Assembly: GCA_014904985.1 (NCBI GenBank)
Contig: MU128909.1
Location: 906,204 to 919,148 of the forward strand
DNA from: Hydnum rufescens UP504
Taxonomy: Eukaryota > Basidiomycota > Agaricomycetes > Cantharellales > Hydnaceae
Length of the DNA: 12,945 nt
Direction of reading: 5' to 3'
The translations under genes and the position numbers were made by a program. Positions 1 to 8,713 of the stretch are shown here, one piece after another. The notes under the pieces are model-generated. The model searched no databases. It was given only the letters and a program-made list of their open reading frames with translations, and was not told the DNA's origin. The stretch's first letter is position 1. Each line of letters begins with the position of its first letter.

Positions 1-810
1 GTCAACCACAGACAAAATGATTGGGCAGACTGGCTCCCTATGGCAGAGTTTGCATACAATAACCAGATTCACTCCTCCACCTGGGAAACCCCATTCTGCC
101 TTGACTCTGGCCAAGACCCTCGCCTTGGCACTGAACCAATCCACCCTGGAGTTGTTGAAGCAGCCATGGACTTTGTCACACGGATGCAGAAAACCTCTGA
201 GGAAGCCCAGTCCACTCTCCACCAAGCAGCCGAGGACATGGCTCATCACTATGATGCTCACCGGACAGAAGCCCCAGAGTATGCAGTCGGAGACTCAGTA
301 TGGCTGGATGCTCACAACATTTCCATTGACCGCCCAGCCCGGAAACTCTCGGACAAGTGGTTAGGCCCATACAAAGTGGACAAGGTGATCTCCCGCTCTG
401 CTATCTGGCTCAAACTTCCCCCCTCCATGCGAGTCCACCCGGTGTTCCATGTCTCAAAACTCCACCCTTTCTGGCCTGACCCAATTATGGATCGTGTTGC
501 ACATCCTCTGCCTCCTCCTATCCTCCATGGTGGTGAGGAGGAGTATGAGGTGGAATGGATTGAAAACTCCCACTATTTCCAAGGCCGACTCCAGTACTTG
601 GTGAAATGGAAAGGCTACCCACCCTCGGAGAACCAATGGCTTCCAGAGACCAATCTAGGTAATGCCCCGGAAGTCATCACGGAGTTCCACCTTGCTCATC
701 CAGAAGCTCCATGGCAGATCAGTGCCATTGACTTCTCCTCCATTGGGTTCCGGACTTGTCCACTCCTAACTGAACCCCCTGCAGACCTCCCAGACTGGTC
801 AACCCATTGA
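1..810 (+). CDS. Ty3/gypsy chromovirus polyprotein, C-terminal part (integrase end plus chromodomain), 5' partial
   Basis: The frame is open from the first base to a TGA at 808-810, giving 269 residues, so the start lies outside the window. Residues 10-21 (DWLPMAEFAYNN) are the typical end of the gypsy integrase core. A GPY/F-like module follows, with KWLGPYKV near residues 119-126 and HPVFHVSKLHPF near 144-155. Residues about 181-232 form a chromodomain: EYEVEWI, then YLVKWKGYPPSENQWLPETN. The aromatic positions that form the methyl-lysine cage in HP1-type chromodomains (Y, W, Y) look present. In this family the chromodomain steers integration to heterochromatin. There is no frameshift or stop in the visible part, and a polypurine tract and LTR follow directly, so this end looks intact. 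The PR, RT and RNase H parts would lie upstream. The family call is firm; activity is unknown. Confidence 0.93.
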   Translation, partial: VNHRQNDWADWLPMAEFAYNNQIHSSTWETPFCLDSGQDPRLGTEPIHPGVVEAAMDFVTRMQKTSEEAQSTLHQAAEDMAHHYDAHRTEAPEYAVGDSVWLDAHNISIDRPARKLSDKWLGPYKVDKVISRSAIWLKLPPSMRVHPVFHVSKLHPFWPDPIMDRVAHPLPPPILHGGEEEYEVEWIENSHYFQGRLQYLVKWKGYPPSENQWLPETNLGNAPEVITEFHLAHPEAPWQISAIDFSSIGFRTCPLLTEPPADLPDWSTH

Positions 811-846
811 TCCCTGCTCCTCCAGCCAATCGGGATGATTGGCCCT

Positions 847-859
847 AAGAGGGGGGTGA
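847..859 (+). promoter_or_regulatory. Polypurine tract of the gypsy element
   Basis: A purine run (AAGAGGGGGGTGA, with one T) lies directly before the TGTCAGGG that opens the 3' LTR. This is the expected place and composition for the plus-strand primer of reverse transcription. Confidence 0.8.
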
Positions 860-1480
860 TGTCAGGGTTTGTCCTCGTCACTCTGGTCACTCACTCTGGT
901 CCACTCCAGTCACTCTGGTCCACTCCAGTCCACTCCGGTCATCATCACTCTCGGTCCTTGTCCACCCACCTCCAGTCCAGTTCTCGCTTAGTTCCTTCAC
1001 CCAAGTCCACTTTGCTTCCAGCTTGATTCCGGTTTGACTCCAATCCAACCCTATCTTGGTTTCATTTCCCTTTCATTTCCCATTGCTTCCGGTTTGTCCC
1101 TGGCCAAGTTCCTGTTCCTGTTCCTGTCCCCCTTGTAACCACCCACAGTTTAGCGATCACTCCCCTGTAGTATAGTCATCATGTATAAGTAGTCCGAAGA
1201 GCGAAGTCCAGAGACCCCAGCTTTGGTCTCTCAGGATTTCCGCTGTTACTCCAGACTACAGCTCCGAGTATTATCCAGTCGACTCCATGAGCTTAAGGAC
1301 TGCTGTGCTCATTTCCGCTTAGTCCCTTCCGGGCTGCTGGACCGCTCCTCTGACATCCCCAACCTCCTTATCTCATTCTTGCCTGGATTCTTATGGACTT
1401 AGCCGGACTTACACCGGACTTAGCCAGAATTATTTGTGTTTACATTTGTTTGGTGCCCTTGTCGCAGCATGGCCCTGACA
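860..1480 (+). repeat. 3' LTR of the Ty3/gypsy element (621 bp)
   Basis: The LTR begins TGTCAGGG and ends CCCTGACA, a perfect 8-bp terminal inverted repeat with TG...CA ends. It starts 50 bp after the polyprotein stop. Near its start (about 885-945) are imperfect direct repeats of a GGTCCACTCCAGTC-type unit. A TATA-like TATAAG near 1183-1188 could be the U3 promoter. The next bases, CAATG (1481-1485), would be one copy of a 5-bp target duplication; the partner would lie left of the 5' LTR, outside the window. The element interrupts a hAT transposase reading frame that continues at 1481. Confidence 0.9.
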
Positions 1481-3028
1481 CAATGACTTCGATGCTGAAA
1501 ACATTTATCCTAATACAGCAGGTCTCAAAGACTGGGTGGATGATCTAGGGACGATGTATGTGGACAATTTGAAGTCATTTGCCACAAGAACAACACCTGT
1601 GCACTGTGTGCTCACTAAGGTATGTTTCAATAGTGTGTTCTTCACCTAACACTGATTATGCTTTTGTTATTATACATAGATTCACAAGCTGACTGTGGTT
1701 ATTGCAGCATCAATGACAATTCTCCTTCCTCTCTGGCGGAAACTTTGCCAAAAACTTGTCAAGACTCTGGGCATGCTTGCATGAGACGTTTGAACCTGCT
1801 GGAACTCAACAAATGATATGCTGGCTTCCATCCTTGAATATCATGCTGTGGTGGAGGCAATGACTCAAAACTGTCAAAAGGGACTGCATGACTTTGAACT
1901 TCTTGATGAAGACTGGGACATCATCACCCAGCTCAAGGAAGTTCTCGAGGTTTTCTTTAGCCCCAGTTTATCATCACTTTTAAATTACTGATCCTTGGAT
2001 GAGTGCCTATAGGTATTCAAACAAGCAACTCTTCTCTTCTCTGTGAAGGACACTGCAAACCTCGTGAATGTGATTCCCATGATGGATTCTATTGATAGTG
2101 TCCTTGAAGTTGGTATGGGCACAAAGAAATACCACAACTCAATCCATCTAGGTCTTGCCCTTGCTCAATGGACACTAAACTGCTACTACAGTAAAACTGA
2201 TGCATCTGATGCATACCGAGTTGCTATGTGTAGGTTCTTTCTACCCGCCTTGTCATTTATGTATAAGCTGATATGAGATTCATCCATAGTACTTCACCTG
2301 AGGTACAAAAGTACGTACTCGAAGGACCATGACTGGGAGCCTGAATGGATCACTGCCAGTGTCAATATTATGCATGGAATATATGATTTGCCAGAGTATG
2401 CCACTGTTGCTGATGTGCCGCAGAACCCTCCCACTCAGCAGGCCTATTCTACTGTCAACTCTCAGTCTTTGGATAACCCCCAGGTGTGTAGTACACTGGT
2501 TGTAGCAATACAATTGAGCTAATATTCCTCACAGACTAATGCTCTTCTCTTTTTCAAGAATCTGACTGTGACACCAAGTATTCCATTGCAAAGGACAAAA
2601 AATGAACTGGATCTCTATCTTGCAGCACCACCTGAGTACACCAATGACCCAGTTGGGTGGTGGTGGGATCACTGCTCCATGTACCCTTGTCTTTCACATA
2701 TGGCAATGGATTATCTATCAATTCCTGGTATGATTTATCTCTTACAGGGTTTAATTTCCTTGATAGTCTGACTCAATCAATAGCTACATCTGTGGATGTC
2801 GAGCATGTGTTTAGCTGAGGTCAAATAATCATTTCACATCTTTGAGGTAGATTATCACCTGCTTTGATCTGTGCTCTCCTGTGCCTAGGTTCTTGGAGTT
2901 GAGAAGACCTACTTTTGGCCTCAGATCTTCATGACATAGCAAAGCTTCCAGACCTTGAGGGTAGTGTGGAGGTCGACATTGGTATTAGTGATCTTGGAGA
3001 TTATGGTGGTTCCAACATTAGTGCCTAG
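1481..3028 (+). pseudogene. hAT-family transposase pseudogene, 5' truncated by the gypsy insertion
   Basis: Conceptual splicing gives coding pieces about 1481-1619, 1680-1949, 2013-2229, 2290-2483, 2559-2727 and 2784-about 3028. The introns are GT-AG, 56-75 nt, and the first has GTATGT and CTAAC. The protein shows hAT hallmarks: a WNSTNDML segment (normally preceded by R-rich TRW), ITQLKEVLE, YKSTYSKDHDWEPEWI, and the C-terminal dimerisation block ELDLYLAAPP... then TSVDVEHVFS...GRLSPALICALLCLGSWS. Four in-frame TGA codons disable it: just before WNST, after VFS, after ISHL, and after GSWS. At least the first three sit where CGA (Arg) is expected. The N-terminus, with any BED zinc finger, is missing; it should lie upstream of the gypsy element. 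It is not functional. Confidence 0.85.
1620..1679 (+). other. Intron of the hAT pseudogene
   Basis: This is a 60-nt intron, AAG|GTATGT to ATACATAG, with CTAAC as branch site. The other hAT introns are 1950-2012, 2230-2289, 2484-2558 (the acceptor could instead be the CACAG ending at 2534) and 2728-2783. Each joins pieces of a continuous hAT protein. Confidence 0.75.
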
Positions 3029-3478
3029 TTGAGCTCGCATGTATACCTTCTTCATCCAGATCAAGAGTATAAATTCTCTGTCCCCGTAAGAACACTGGAA
3101 AATTGTTAATGGGTATTGGAGCACAAGGAATGCTTGGTTTTCAATGCATGTCTCAATTCCTAATTGTACACTGACAGGTGACTTCCGTGTGACATAATCA
3201 TGCCTCTCAAAAAACACTGTCCACTGCCACTTCAAATCAATCAACAACAGTATCCGAAAAACTACTGAAAAGGACAAGGTGTGTACAAAAATATGGAAAA
3301 TGGCCCATATGTTTAACTGTGATGCAGAAATAATATTACTCTGGAATGAGCCACCCTGGGCACGAACCTTTGATGATGTTGACAATGGTCTAAAACTCAC
3401 TATCCCAACGAATGAAGCCAGGAAATCACAAAAGAAGGAGTGGGCACTGGAACACAAGAAAGAGGCTAAGATGCAGCA
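3029..3478. other. Unassigned stretch with a short ORF remnant
   Basis: This lies between the hAT remnant and the first T repeat. On the plus strand an open frame runs 3279-3497 (72 codons, charged C-terminus with KSQKKEWALEHKKEAK), but its last codons enter the T repeat, so it is truncated or accidental. I recognise no family. A 178-codon minus-strand frame (2921-3457) runs antisense to the hAT end and is probably fortuitous. The stretch may be the 3' flank of the hAT element or a fragment of another element. Confidence 0.35.
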
Positions 3479-3572
3479 CAGTCAGCCACAAATGTAGGTC
3501 TAGTTAGATATTATGAGCCTTGCATTTATATAGTCTAACTAGAGGTTTTGATGCTGGGGCCCCTGGGGCCGG
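3479..3572 (+). repeat. T repeat, copy A (94 bp, with internal inverted repeat)
   Basis: This 94-bp block reads identically by eye to 9487-9580, and a diverged relative lies at 9049-9111. It contains an exact 10-bp inverted repeat, TCTAGTTAGA (3499-3508) and TCTAACTAGA (3534-3543), enclosing 25 bp, and ends in a GGGGCCCC-type block. Each copy marks the left border of a module that continues with a GC block, an AT-rich tail and a minus-strand exon-intron array. It could be the terminus of a mobile element; no transposase is linked to it. Confidence 0.8.
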
Positions 3573-4929
3573 TGTTGGAGGGATAAAATCCCATTATGTA
3601 CATACCTCATCTGGGCCCAACTACCTCCTCAAACGAATCCATTTTTCTACATTTCTCTTGTATCCACACTCATTATTCCTCTGGCTGTCAAATAGCATGG
3701 ATTCACATCCCAGGATCTGTGGTCCTTTTTACTTTTCCTCCACCCTAAATATGAGACAATTATTTGTCCGTCCTTGGCACTTCAACAGGCCATACAAATT
3801 GTACTTATTTTCAAGCCAGTTCAACCAGGCTATAGCAATTCAACTTGCTTACTTTCGTCCATCTATTGTATCACCATCAGTGTATCCAATTGCCTCAAGG
3901 GCGGTATTTGACCTTGGATTACGTAACACGACTCCCACTTTGACTCGCTGACTTGTCACATGTTAAATAGGGGCTATTCCAATACTCTCAAGGAGTATTT
4001 CGCGAATATCTCCACCAATTTTGATCGGATCGACTTGGCAAGACAGCTCCCAGAAAGCTACGATTAATACCTGTCTAACGGTACCAAACACGCATTTATT
4101 GGATGAGAACTGCATCCTCCAGGTCGAATTTTACCTTATGCTCCACACTATTCTTCAGTATTTTGTGAATAACTCCATCAGTTTTGTCCGAATTCGTTCG
4201 AAACGACCACCCCTGGAAAGATGCTAAAACTCCACATCGAACGGTATTAAGGGAAAACGCAGTGATTAGAACTCGGCATTCTGTAATTTAGTCTCCCCAT
4301 GGCTCATTTCACTTTTACCTCCACTTTTCTGATTACTAAAGGCAATTATGGTTCCGGCACCCTATGTCCGATGGAGGGTACATCTAGGGCAACTAGTTCC
4401 ACCTTTCCCCAGGGGATTTTGTTCAGTAGGAGAGGAGGAATACCTTGGTTAAGCCATATTCCCCTATTCTGACTTGTTAATTGAATATCTCCTTCAGTTT
4501 TGAGGCTTTTGACTTGATTTCTTTTTTATCATTTTTGCCTTAATCCCACCTTTCCGCTGGTTACCATAGCATTTCTCTGTGATGTATATTAAGTGCAGGA
4601 AATGTGAATTTCTATCATCTTTCCCCCCATCCCCAGTTGAAAAGCTAGTTGAACTGCTGCTGGTGTTAGGGTAAATTCCAAAACTCAACCCCACTTATCA
4701 CACTTTTGATAGGCTCTCAAGAGGAGGACCTAGGGTGTGATTCCCTGATTTAACAACCCCTTCATTTATTGTCTGGATAGGCTCTGTCTATACAGGACAA
4801 TTTCACCCATCCAAAGACCCTTCTTTCCCTCAGACCCCAACGTTCAGATTGGCCCCATGATCCCCATTCTTTGTCCTCATTTCCATTTCATGGACTGTAG
4901 CTGGATTCCCCTTCCATTTCCCGCTTACA
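3573..4929 (+). mobile_element. Probable solo LTR or similar insertion (1357 bp)
   Basis: The insertion is seen by comparison with the equivalent unoccupied site at 9580/9581, where the T repeat joins CTAAC directly. Here 1357 bp intervene. They begin TGTTGGAG and end CTTACA, i.e. TG...CA ends as in an LTR. The flanks are CCGG (3569-3572) and CTGG (4930-4933), a possible 4-bp target duplication with one change. I see no coding region, primer-binding site or polypurine tract, so a solo LTR from recombination is the simplest reading. The longest plus-strand open frame here (3520-3951) starts inside the T repeat and is not gene-like. The length is at the high end for a fungal LTR. Confidence 0.55.
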
Positions 4930-4933
4930 CTGG

Positions 4934-5183
4934 CTAACCTGATTTCCGTGATTCAGGCAGGGGCCCCCAGGGGCCCCTGTGTGGGACTTAGAATGGCCAC
5001 AGAACCTCAATATATTGGGTTTGACATTTTCTTCAGTCACCTAATCTCAGACTTGCACAGTGGGCCATATGCGCTTATCAGGGATAATATGTTCCATTTA
5101 TAATTACTTATTTATTTATTATCACTGTTCTGTGTTTCATTCTTACTGAGTTGTTTATTATTTATTTATTTATTTAAAAATTC
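4934..5183 (-). repeat. GC block plus AT-rich 3' tail of array A (left half)
   Basis: This matches 9581-9883. It opens with CTAACCTGATTT and a GGGGCCCC double block (4958-4979), then a GGGCCATATGCGCTTATC segment near 5063 that is also found in array B. It ends in TTTATT-rich DNA (5109-5120 and 5153-5176). Read on the minus strand, in the direction of the array, these are repeated AATAAA motifs just after the last hairpin, a plausible 3'-end processing region. No open frame is credible. Confidence 0.6.
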
Positions 5184-5427
5184 ACCACACCCACTGGGGT
5201 GTGGTACTGTCTGTAGAAATCCAAGAAAAAAAAACTACTCACCACACACCCGCTTAGGCGGGTGTGGTACCATCCATAGAAATTAAAAAAACCTATCTAG
5301 TAGCACCACACACCCGCTTGGGCGGGTGTGTGGTACCAGGGGCATGGCCTTCACCGTTGGGCAGGTCATTTGGATGGGCAGGTTGCTGTTGGGGTAGGTC
5401 ATCATTTCGGGTGCTCTGGCTTGGATC

Positions 5428-5539
5428 CTACAATAATAGCATACATTAGTAAAAAAAATTTGAAGGCATGCAAAAGGAGCAGCTTGCGCTGCTCCTTTTG
5501 CATTGCTGTACATATAGAAATTCAAAAAAAAAAATCAAC
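5428..5539 (-). other. Array A-left intron 7 (last)
   Basis: Minus strand: a weak donor CTA|GTTGAT at 5539, TACTAAT (5445-5451), ATTGTAG acceptor ending at 5428. H2 (5470-5501) has a GCAA loop in transcript sense. H1 is at 5547-5576. The intron is 112 nt. Confidence 0.65.
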
Positions 5540-5650
5540 TAGTAGCACCACACACCCGCCCAAGTGGGTGTGTGGTACTGGGGGCATGGCTTGGCACTTC
5601 ACCATTGAGCATGGGGCATGGGTTGCATTTTGGGTCCTTCAATTTGAATC

Positions 5651-5742
5651 CTAGTTGGTAAAAAAAATTTGAAGTGACACAAAAGGAGCAGCTTGCGCTG
5701 CTCCCTTGGCATCGTTGAAGATATCAAAATTAAAAAAAAAAC
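5651..5742 (-). other. Array A-left intron 6, degenerate
   Basis: Minus strand: a GTTTTTTTTT donor at 5742 and an ACTAG acceptor ending at 5651. The usual branch-site segment is missing through a deletion of about 14 nt relative to the neighbouring unit, leaving only TACCAAC next to the acceptor. H2 (5680-5709) has an impaired right arm (CTCCCTTGG). Splicing here is doubtful. Confidence 0.45.
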
Positions 5743-5970
5743 CCCCTTTGTAGTACCACACACCCACCTAAGTGGGTATGTGGTACTATTTGGTACTGCG
5801 GTCATGTGGTTTGTACTTGGTATGGGGGCTGGTTGTCACTTAGGGGGTTGGTGGGTTTCTGTTCTCATGGGTTTCGTCTGGCAGGTGGGTTACCATTCTT
5901 GCAGGTGTCTTCGGCAGGGTGGTGGGTCTTTATTTGGGGGTTGACAGGGTTTGTAGGCTGAGATGAAAGC

Positions 5971-6065
5971 CTAGAGATAAATAATGTTAATGAAAGAGAG
6001 AAAAAAAAACAGAAAGCCATGCAAAGGAGCAGTGTGCGCTGCTCCTTTTGTGTGATCCTACTTAC
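5971..6065 (-). other. Array A-left intron 5
   Basis: Minus strand: CAAG|GTAAGT donor at 6065, branch candidate CATTAAC (5986-5992), CTCTAG acceptor ending at 5971. H2 at 6021-6050 has the paired AAAGGAG/CTCCTTT form. H1 is at 6075-6104. This unit closely matches the array B unit at 10622-10759. Confidence 0.8.
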
Positions 6066-6217
6066 CTTGAAATTACCACACACCCGCTTCTGTGGGTGTG
6101 TGGTTTGTCTGGGGTTGGCATTGTCTCATGTTTTCATTTGGTGTGTCATCATTCGACTTTGTGGGCGGGTTATCATTTCGGAGGGGATTCGTTTCGCTGA
6201 TCTTCGTTTGTGGCAGC

Positions 6218-6310
6218 CTAGAATAATGGATGTATTAGTTAGATAAATTAAAACCAGCACAAAAAGAGCAGCATTTGCTGCTCTTTTTGCGCTGTTGGGG
6301 GTACACTTAC
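6218..6310 (-). other. Array A-left intron 4
   Basis: Minus strand: CAAG|GTAAGT donor at 6310, TAACTAAT (6234-6241), TTCTAG acceptor ending at 6218. H2 is at 6260-6290; H1 is 10 nt upstream of the donor (6321-6350). The intron is 93 nt. Confidence 0.85.
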
Positions 6311-6478
6311 CTTGTATAGAACCACACACCCACTGCAGCAGGTGTGTGGTTTGCATGGCCACTCGGGTGGTGCATGGCCATGTCTCACGTTTTTGTTTCG
6401 CATGGTTTCTGTTTGCGTGTTGCCGCTGGGGCCCTGGCCGATTGGGCCTTGTCGTTTGGGGGGGTTTCATTTGATGGC

Positions 6479-6572
6479 CTAGAATGAATTAAAAAGGAAT
6501 CAGTAAAGAAATTCAAAGTAGTGCAAAAAGAGCAGCTTTCACTGCTCTTTTTGCGCCATTGGGGACACATAC
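6479..6572 (-). other. Array A-left intron 3
   Basis: Minus strand: CAAG|GTATGT donor at 6572, TACTGAT (6499-6505), TTCTAG acceptor ending at 6479. H2 is at 6523-6554 with GAAA at the loop in transcript sense. The upstream H1 (6585-6614) carries a compensatory pair change (AGACA with TGTCT). The intron is 94 nt. Confidence 0.8.
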
Positions 6573-6708
6573 CTTGAATGTATAACCAGACACCCACCAT
6601 GGCGGGTGTCTGGTTTGCGTTGGTTTATTGTTCGGTGGGGTGTTCATTGGGTTTTCACTTGGTGTAGTTTCGGTTGGTGCTTGTGCAGATGGTGGTTCAA
6701 AGTGTGAC

Positions 6709-6817
6709 CTAGAATTTCAAAATATATGTTAGTTAAGGTTATAATTCAGCGCAAAAAGACCAGCTTTCACTGGTCTTTTTGCACGACTGTATCTATTGGG
6801 GGGGGGGCAACACTCAC
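6709..6817 (-). other. Array A-left intron 2
   Basis: Minus strand: TAAG|GTGAGT donor at 6817, TAACTAAC (6728-6735), TTCTAG acceptor ending at 6709. H2 at 6751-6782 has the paired variant GACCAG with CTGGTC, and a GAAA loop in transcript sense. The upstream H1 (6828-6853) is 26 nt, having lost one AC and the matching GT. Confidence 0.85.
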
Positions 6818-6958
6818 CTTAAATAGTACCACACCCACCACAGTGGGTGTGGTTCCTGGGGCCACCCATTGGGTGGTCCGTCATTTCTTTTGGTTTGGCT
6901 CTTGCCATTCAGGCCCTCATCATGCAGTGGGTTTTCATCTCAGGCCTTAGGCCATAAT

Positions 6959-7060
6959 CTAAAATAATAAAAGCTATGTTAGTATAAGAATTCAAAGTGG
7001 TGCAAAAAGAGTAGCTTATGCTACTCTTTTTGTGCTATTGTATCTACTGACAAAACTCAC
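6959..7060 (-). other. Array A-left intron 1
   Basis: On the minus strand: TAAG|GTGAGT at 7060, branch site TACTAAC (6978-6984) and an ATTTTAG acceptor ending at 6959. H2 is at 7002-7033, with a paired G-C to A-T change in the stem (AGTAGC with GCTACT). H1 lies 6 nt upstream of the donor (7067-7096). The intron is 102 nt. Confidence 0.85.
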
Positions 7061-7155
7061 CTTATGACCACACACCTGCAGCAGCGGGTGTGTGGTCATG
7101 TGGTTGTGGGGTCGTTGTCATCATCCTTCTGTTGCTGGGTGTGGCTGCATAGTTG

Positions 7156-7809
7156 CGAAATTCAATGCCGGCAATTGCCGATACTCAAGAAGTGCCCAAG
7201 TGCTGACGCTACAAGCACAATACAGATTGATAGCAAGCATGTAGATGTGAAATATAGAATATACAATAAATATTTGTTTAAAAATGTGAAGAAGAGGATA
7301 AAAATGAGCCAGAGCTCAATAAGGGATGATATGCCTCATTGCAAAGTGGATTAGATCACTTCTATGCATCAGAATTGGCCCAAATTTAAATATAGTGATG
7401 GTATATATACACCCTACATGGGCAACCAATTATATTGGACAATTCTGGCATTTTTCAATTTTTCATGCCTTCAATTCCCTAAATAGGGAATTGAAGGCAT
7501 GAAAAATTGAAAAATGCCAGAATCATCTGATATAATTGGTTGCCCATGTAGGGTGTATATATACCATCACTATATTTAAATTTGGGCCAATTCTGATGCA
7601 TAGAAGTGATCTAATCCACTTTGCAATGAGGCATATCATCCCTTATTGAGCTCTGGCTCATTTTTATCCTCTTCTTCACATTTTTAAACAAATATTTATT
7701 GTATATTCTATATTCCACATCTACATGCTTGCTATCAATCTGTATTGTGCTTGTAGCGTCAGCACTTGGGCGCTTCTTGAGTATTGGCAATTGCCAGCAT
7801 TGAATTTCG
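7156..7809. repeat. Large near-perfect palindrome at the centre of array A
   Basis: The arms 7156-7480 and 7485-7809 (325 bp each) are reverse complements around a 4-nt centre (7481-7484), in register with no net indel. I count about 8 mismatches by eye, four of them clustered at 7433-7438 and its mirror position. The mirror relation (position i pairs with 14965 minus i) continues outward: H1 at 7067-7096 mirrors H1 at 7869-7898, and the first donors at 7060 and 7905 are also mirror positions, although the 59 bp just outside each arm have diverged. The two halves of array A therefore come from one inverted duplication. As DNA it could form a cruciform; as a through-transcript it would be a long hairpin RNA. 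Confidence 0.95.
7402..7563. promoter_or_regulatory. Candidate symmetric divergent promoter in the palindrome
   Basis: Going outward from the centre, each arm has a CCAAT-type box (ATTGG 7535-7539 for rightward; CCAAT 7426-7430 for leftward), then about 20 bp further a TATATATA box (7556-7563 and 7402-7409). Both flanking arrays read away from this point by their splice signals. The placement fits a bidirectional promoter, but these motifs are common in AT-rich DNA, so this is an inference. Confidence 0.45.
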
Positions 7810-7904
7810 GATCTTTCTTCTCATCTCCGAAACCACAACAAACAACTGCCTGGAAAGGCAAGCACATGACCACACACCCGCCACCATGGGTGTGTGGTCA
7901 TAAG

Positions 7905-8009
7905 GTGAGTTTTTCTGCTAGTAGGTATGACAGCACAAAAAGAGCAGCGAAAGCTGCTCTTTTTGCGCTGCTTTGAAACTTTTTACTAACATGACTTTAA
8001 TTATTCTAG
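7905..8009 (+). other. Array A-right intron 1
   Basis: TAAG|GTGAGT donor, branch site TACTAAC (7984-7990), ATTCTAG acceptor. H2 (7936-7965) is closed by a GAAA tetraloop. H1 ends 6 nt before the donor. The intron is 105 nt. Confidence 0.88.
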
Positions 8010-8332
8010 ATTGAGGCTTCGTTCAACACACAACAATTGCCTGCAAAATAATGAGAACCCAAATGGCAGCCCGACACGTGACCCACAGCAAGGGGCCAAT
8101 GCATGAAATATGGCAGCACACCAAATGAGGACACAACATGGCAACAATGCAAGATATGGCACCATGCCAAAAGAGGACATGACCCACAGCAATGTGGCAA
8201 CGATGCGAATTACAGCACCACGTCAAATGGGGACATGACCCATGGCAACACACCAAACAAGGACGCAACCACACCAAATGAGGGCCCCAGGAATCACACA
8301 CCCACCATGGCAGGTGTGTGGTCCCATATAAG

Positions 8333-8438
8333 GTGAGTCCCCACCCCCAGTAGCTACAACCACGCAAAAAGAGCAGCGAAAGCTGCTCTTTTTGCATGGT
8401 GTTTAATTTTTAACTAATTTAACAATATTATTTTATAG
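8333..8438 (+). other. Array A-right intron 2
   Basis: TAAG|GTGAGT donor, branch candidate TAACTAA (8411-8417), TTATAG acceptor. H2 (8364-8395) is a perfect stem with a GAAA loop. H1 (8293-8322) keeps its stem with a G-T (wobble) pair. The intron is 106 nt. Confidence 0.85.
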
Positions 8439-8597
8439 GTATTAACCATTCTCATGAACCAATACCGACACAAAACCCCCCGTAGCCCCCCTTATCAACG
8501 CCTGAACAACAGGGCACAGGGAGAACCCATACGTACAAGCCAGAGTCTGCACTCCCAGTACCCTACACCCACCACAGCAGGTGTAGGGTGCTCCAAG

Positions 8598-8713
8598 GTA
8601 AGTTTTTATTTTTATTTTTTATTTCTGATTCTTGTGGTGCAAAAAGAGCAGCATGAGCTGCACTTTTTGCATTGCTTTGAATATTCATACTAACGATTCA
8701 TTTATTATTCTAG
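8598..8713 (+). other. Array A-right intron 3
   Basis: CAAG|GTAAGT donor, TACTAAC (8688-8694), ATTCTAG acceptor, 116 nt. H2 (8639-8670) has one mismatch (GAG against CAC). The upstream H1 (8560-8589) carries two compensatory pair changes (CCCTAC with GTAGGG). Confidence 0.85.

Larger units (their letters stand above)
5184..7480 (-). ncRNA. Array A, left half: putative multiply spliced structured transcript
   Basis: Read on the minus strand from the palindrome centre, this is exon 1 (to 7061), then seven introns with exons of about 110-230 nt between them. Each exon ends in hairpin H1 and each intron holds hairpin H2. H1 copies are at 7067-7096, 6828-6853, 6585-6614, 6321-6350, 6075-6104, 5755-5784, 5547-5576, 5305-5334, 5241-5268 and 5184-5205. 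H2 copies are at 7002-7033, 6751-6782, 6523-6554, 6260-6290, 6021-6050, 5680-5709 and 5470-5501. The last three H1 copies (5184-5334) are about 60 bp apart with no H2 between them, so they look like partly deleted units in the terminal exon. Measured exon lengths (141, 136, 168, 152, 228) are not all multiples of three and several exons lack a clean open frame, so I favour non-coding RNA or a decayed coding repeat. The strand comes from the splice and branch sites. Confidence 0.6.

Noticed and set aside
2921..3457. A 178-codon minus-strand ORF.
   Set aside because: It runs antisense over the end of the hAT remnant, has no recognisable domain, and its composition looks like a chance open frame.
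3520..4694. ORFs of 60-143 codons inside the 1357-bp insertion.
   Set aside because: The longest begins in the neighbouring repeat, none has a recognisable domain, and the insertion looks like a non-coding solo LTR.
7725..7904. A conserved coding start in exon 1 (MLAINLYCAC...), present on both palindrome arms.
   Set aside because: The two arms are one recent duplication, so identity is not evidence of selection. The array B homologue has ATA in place of ATG and a 1-nt deletion.
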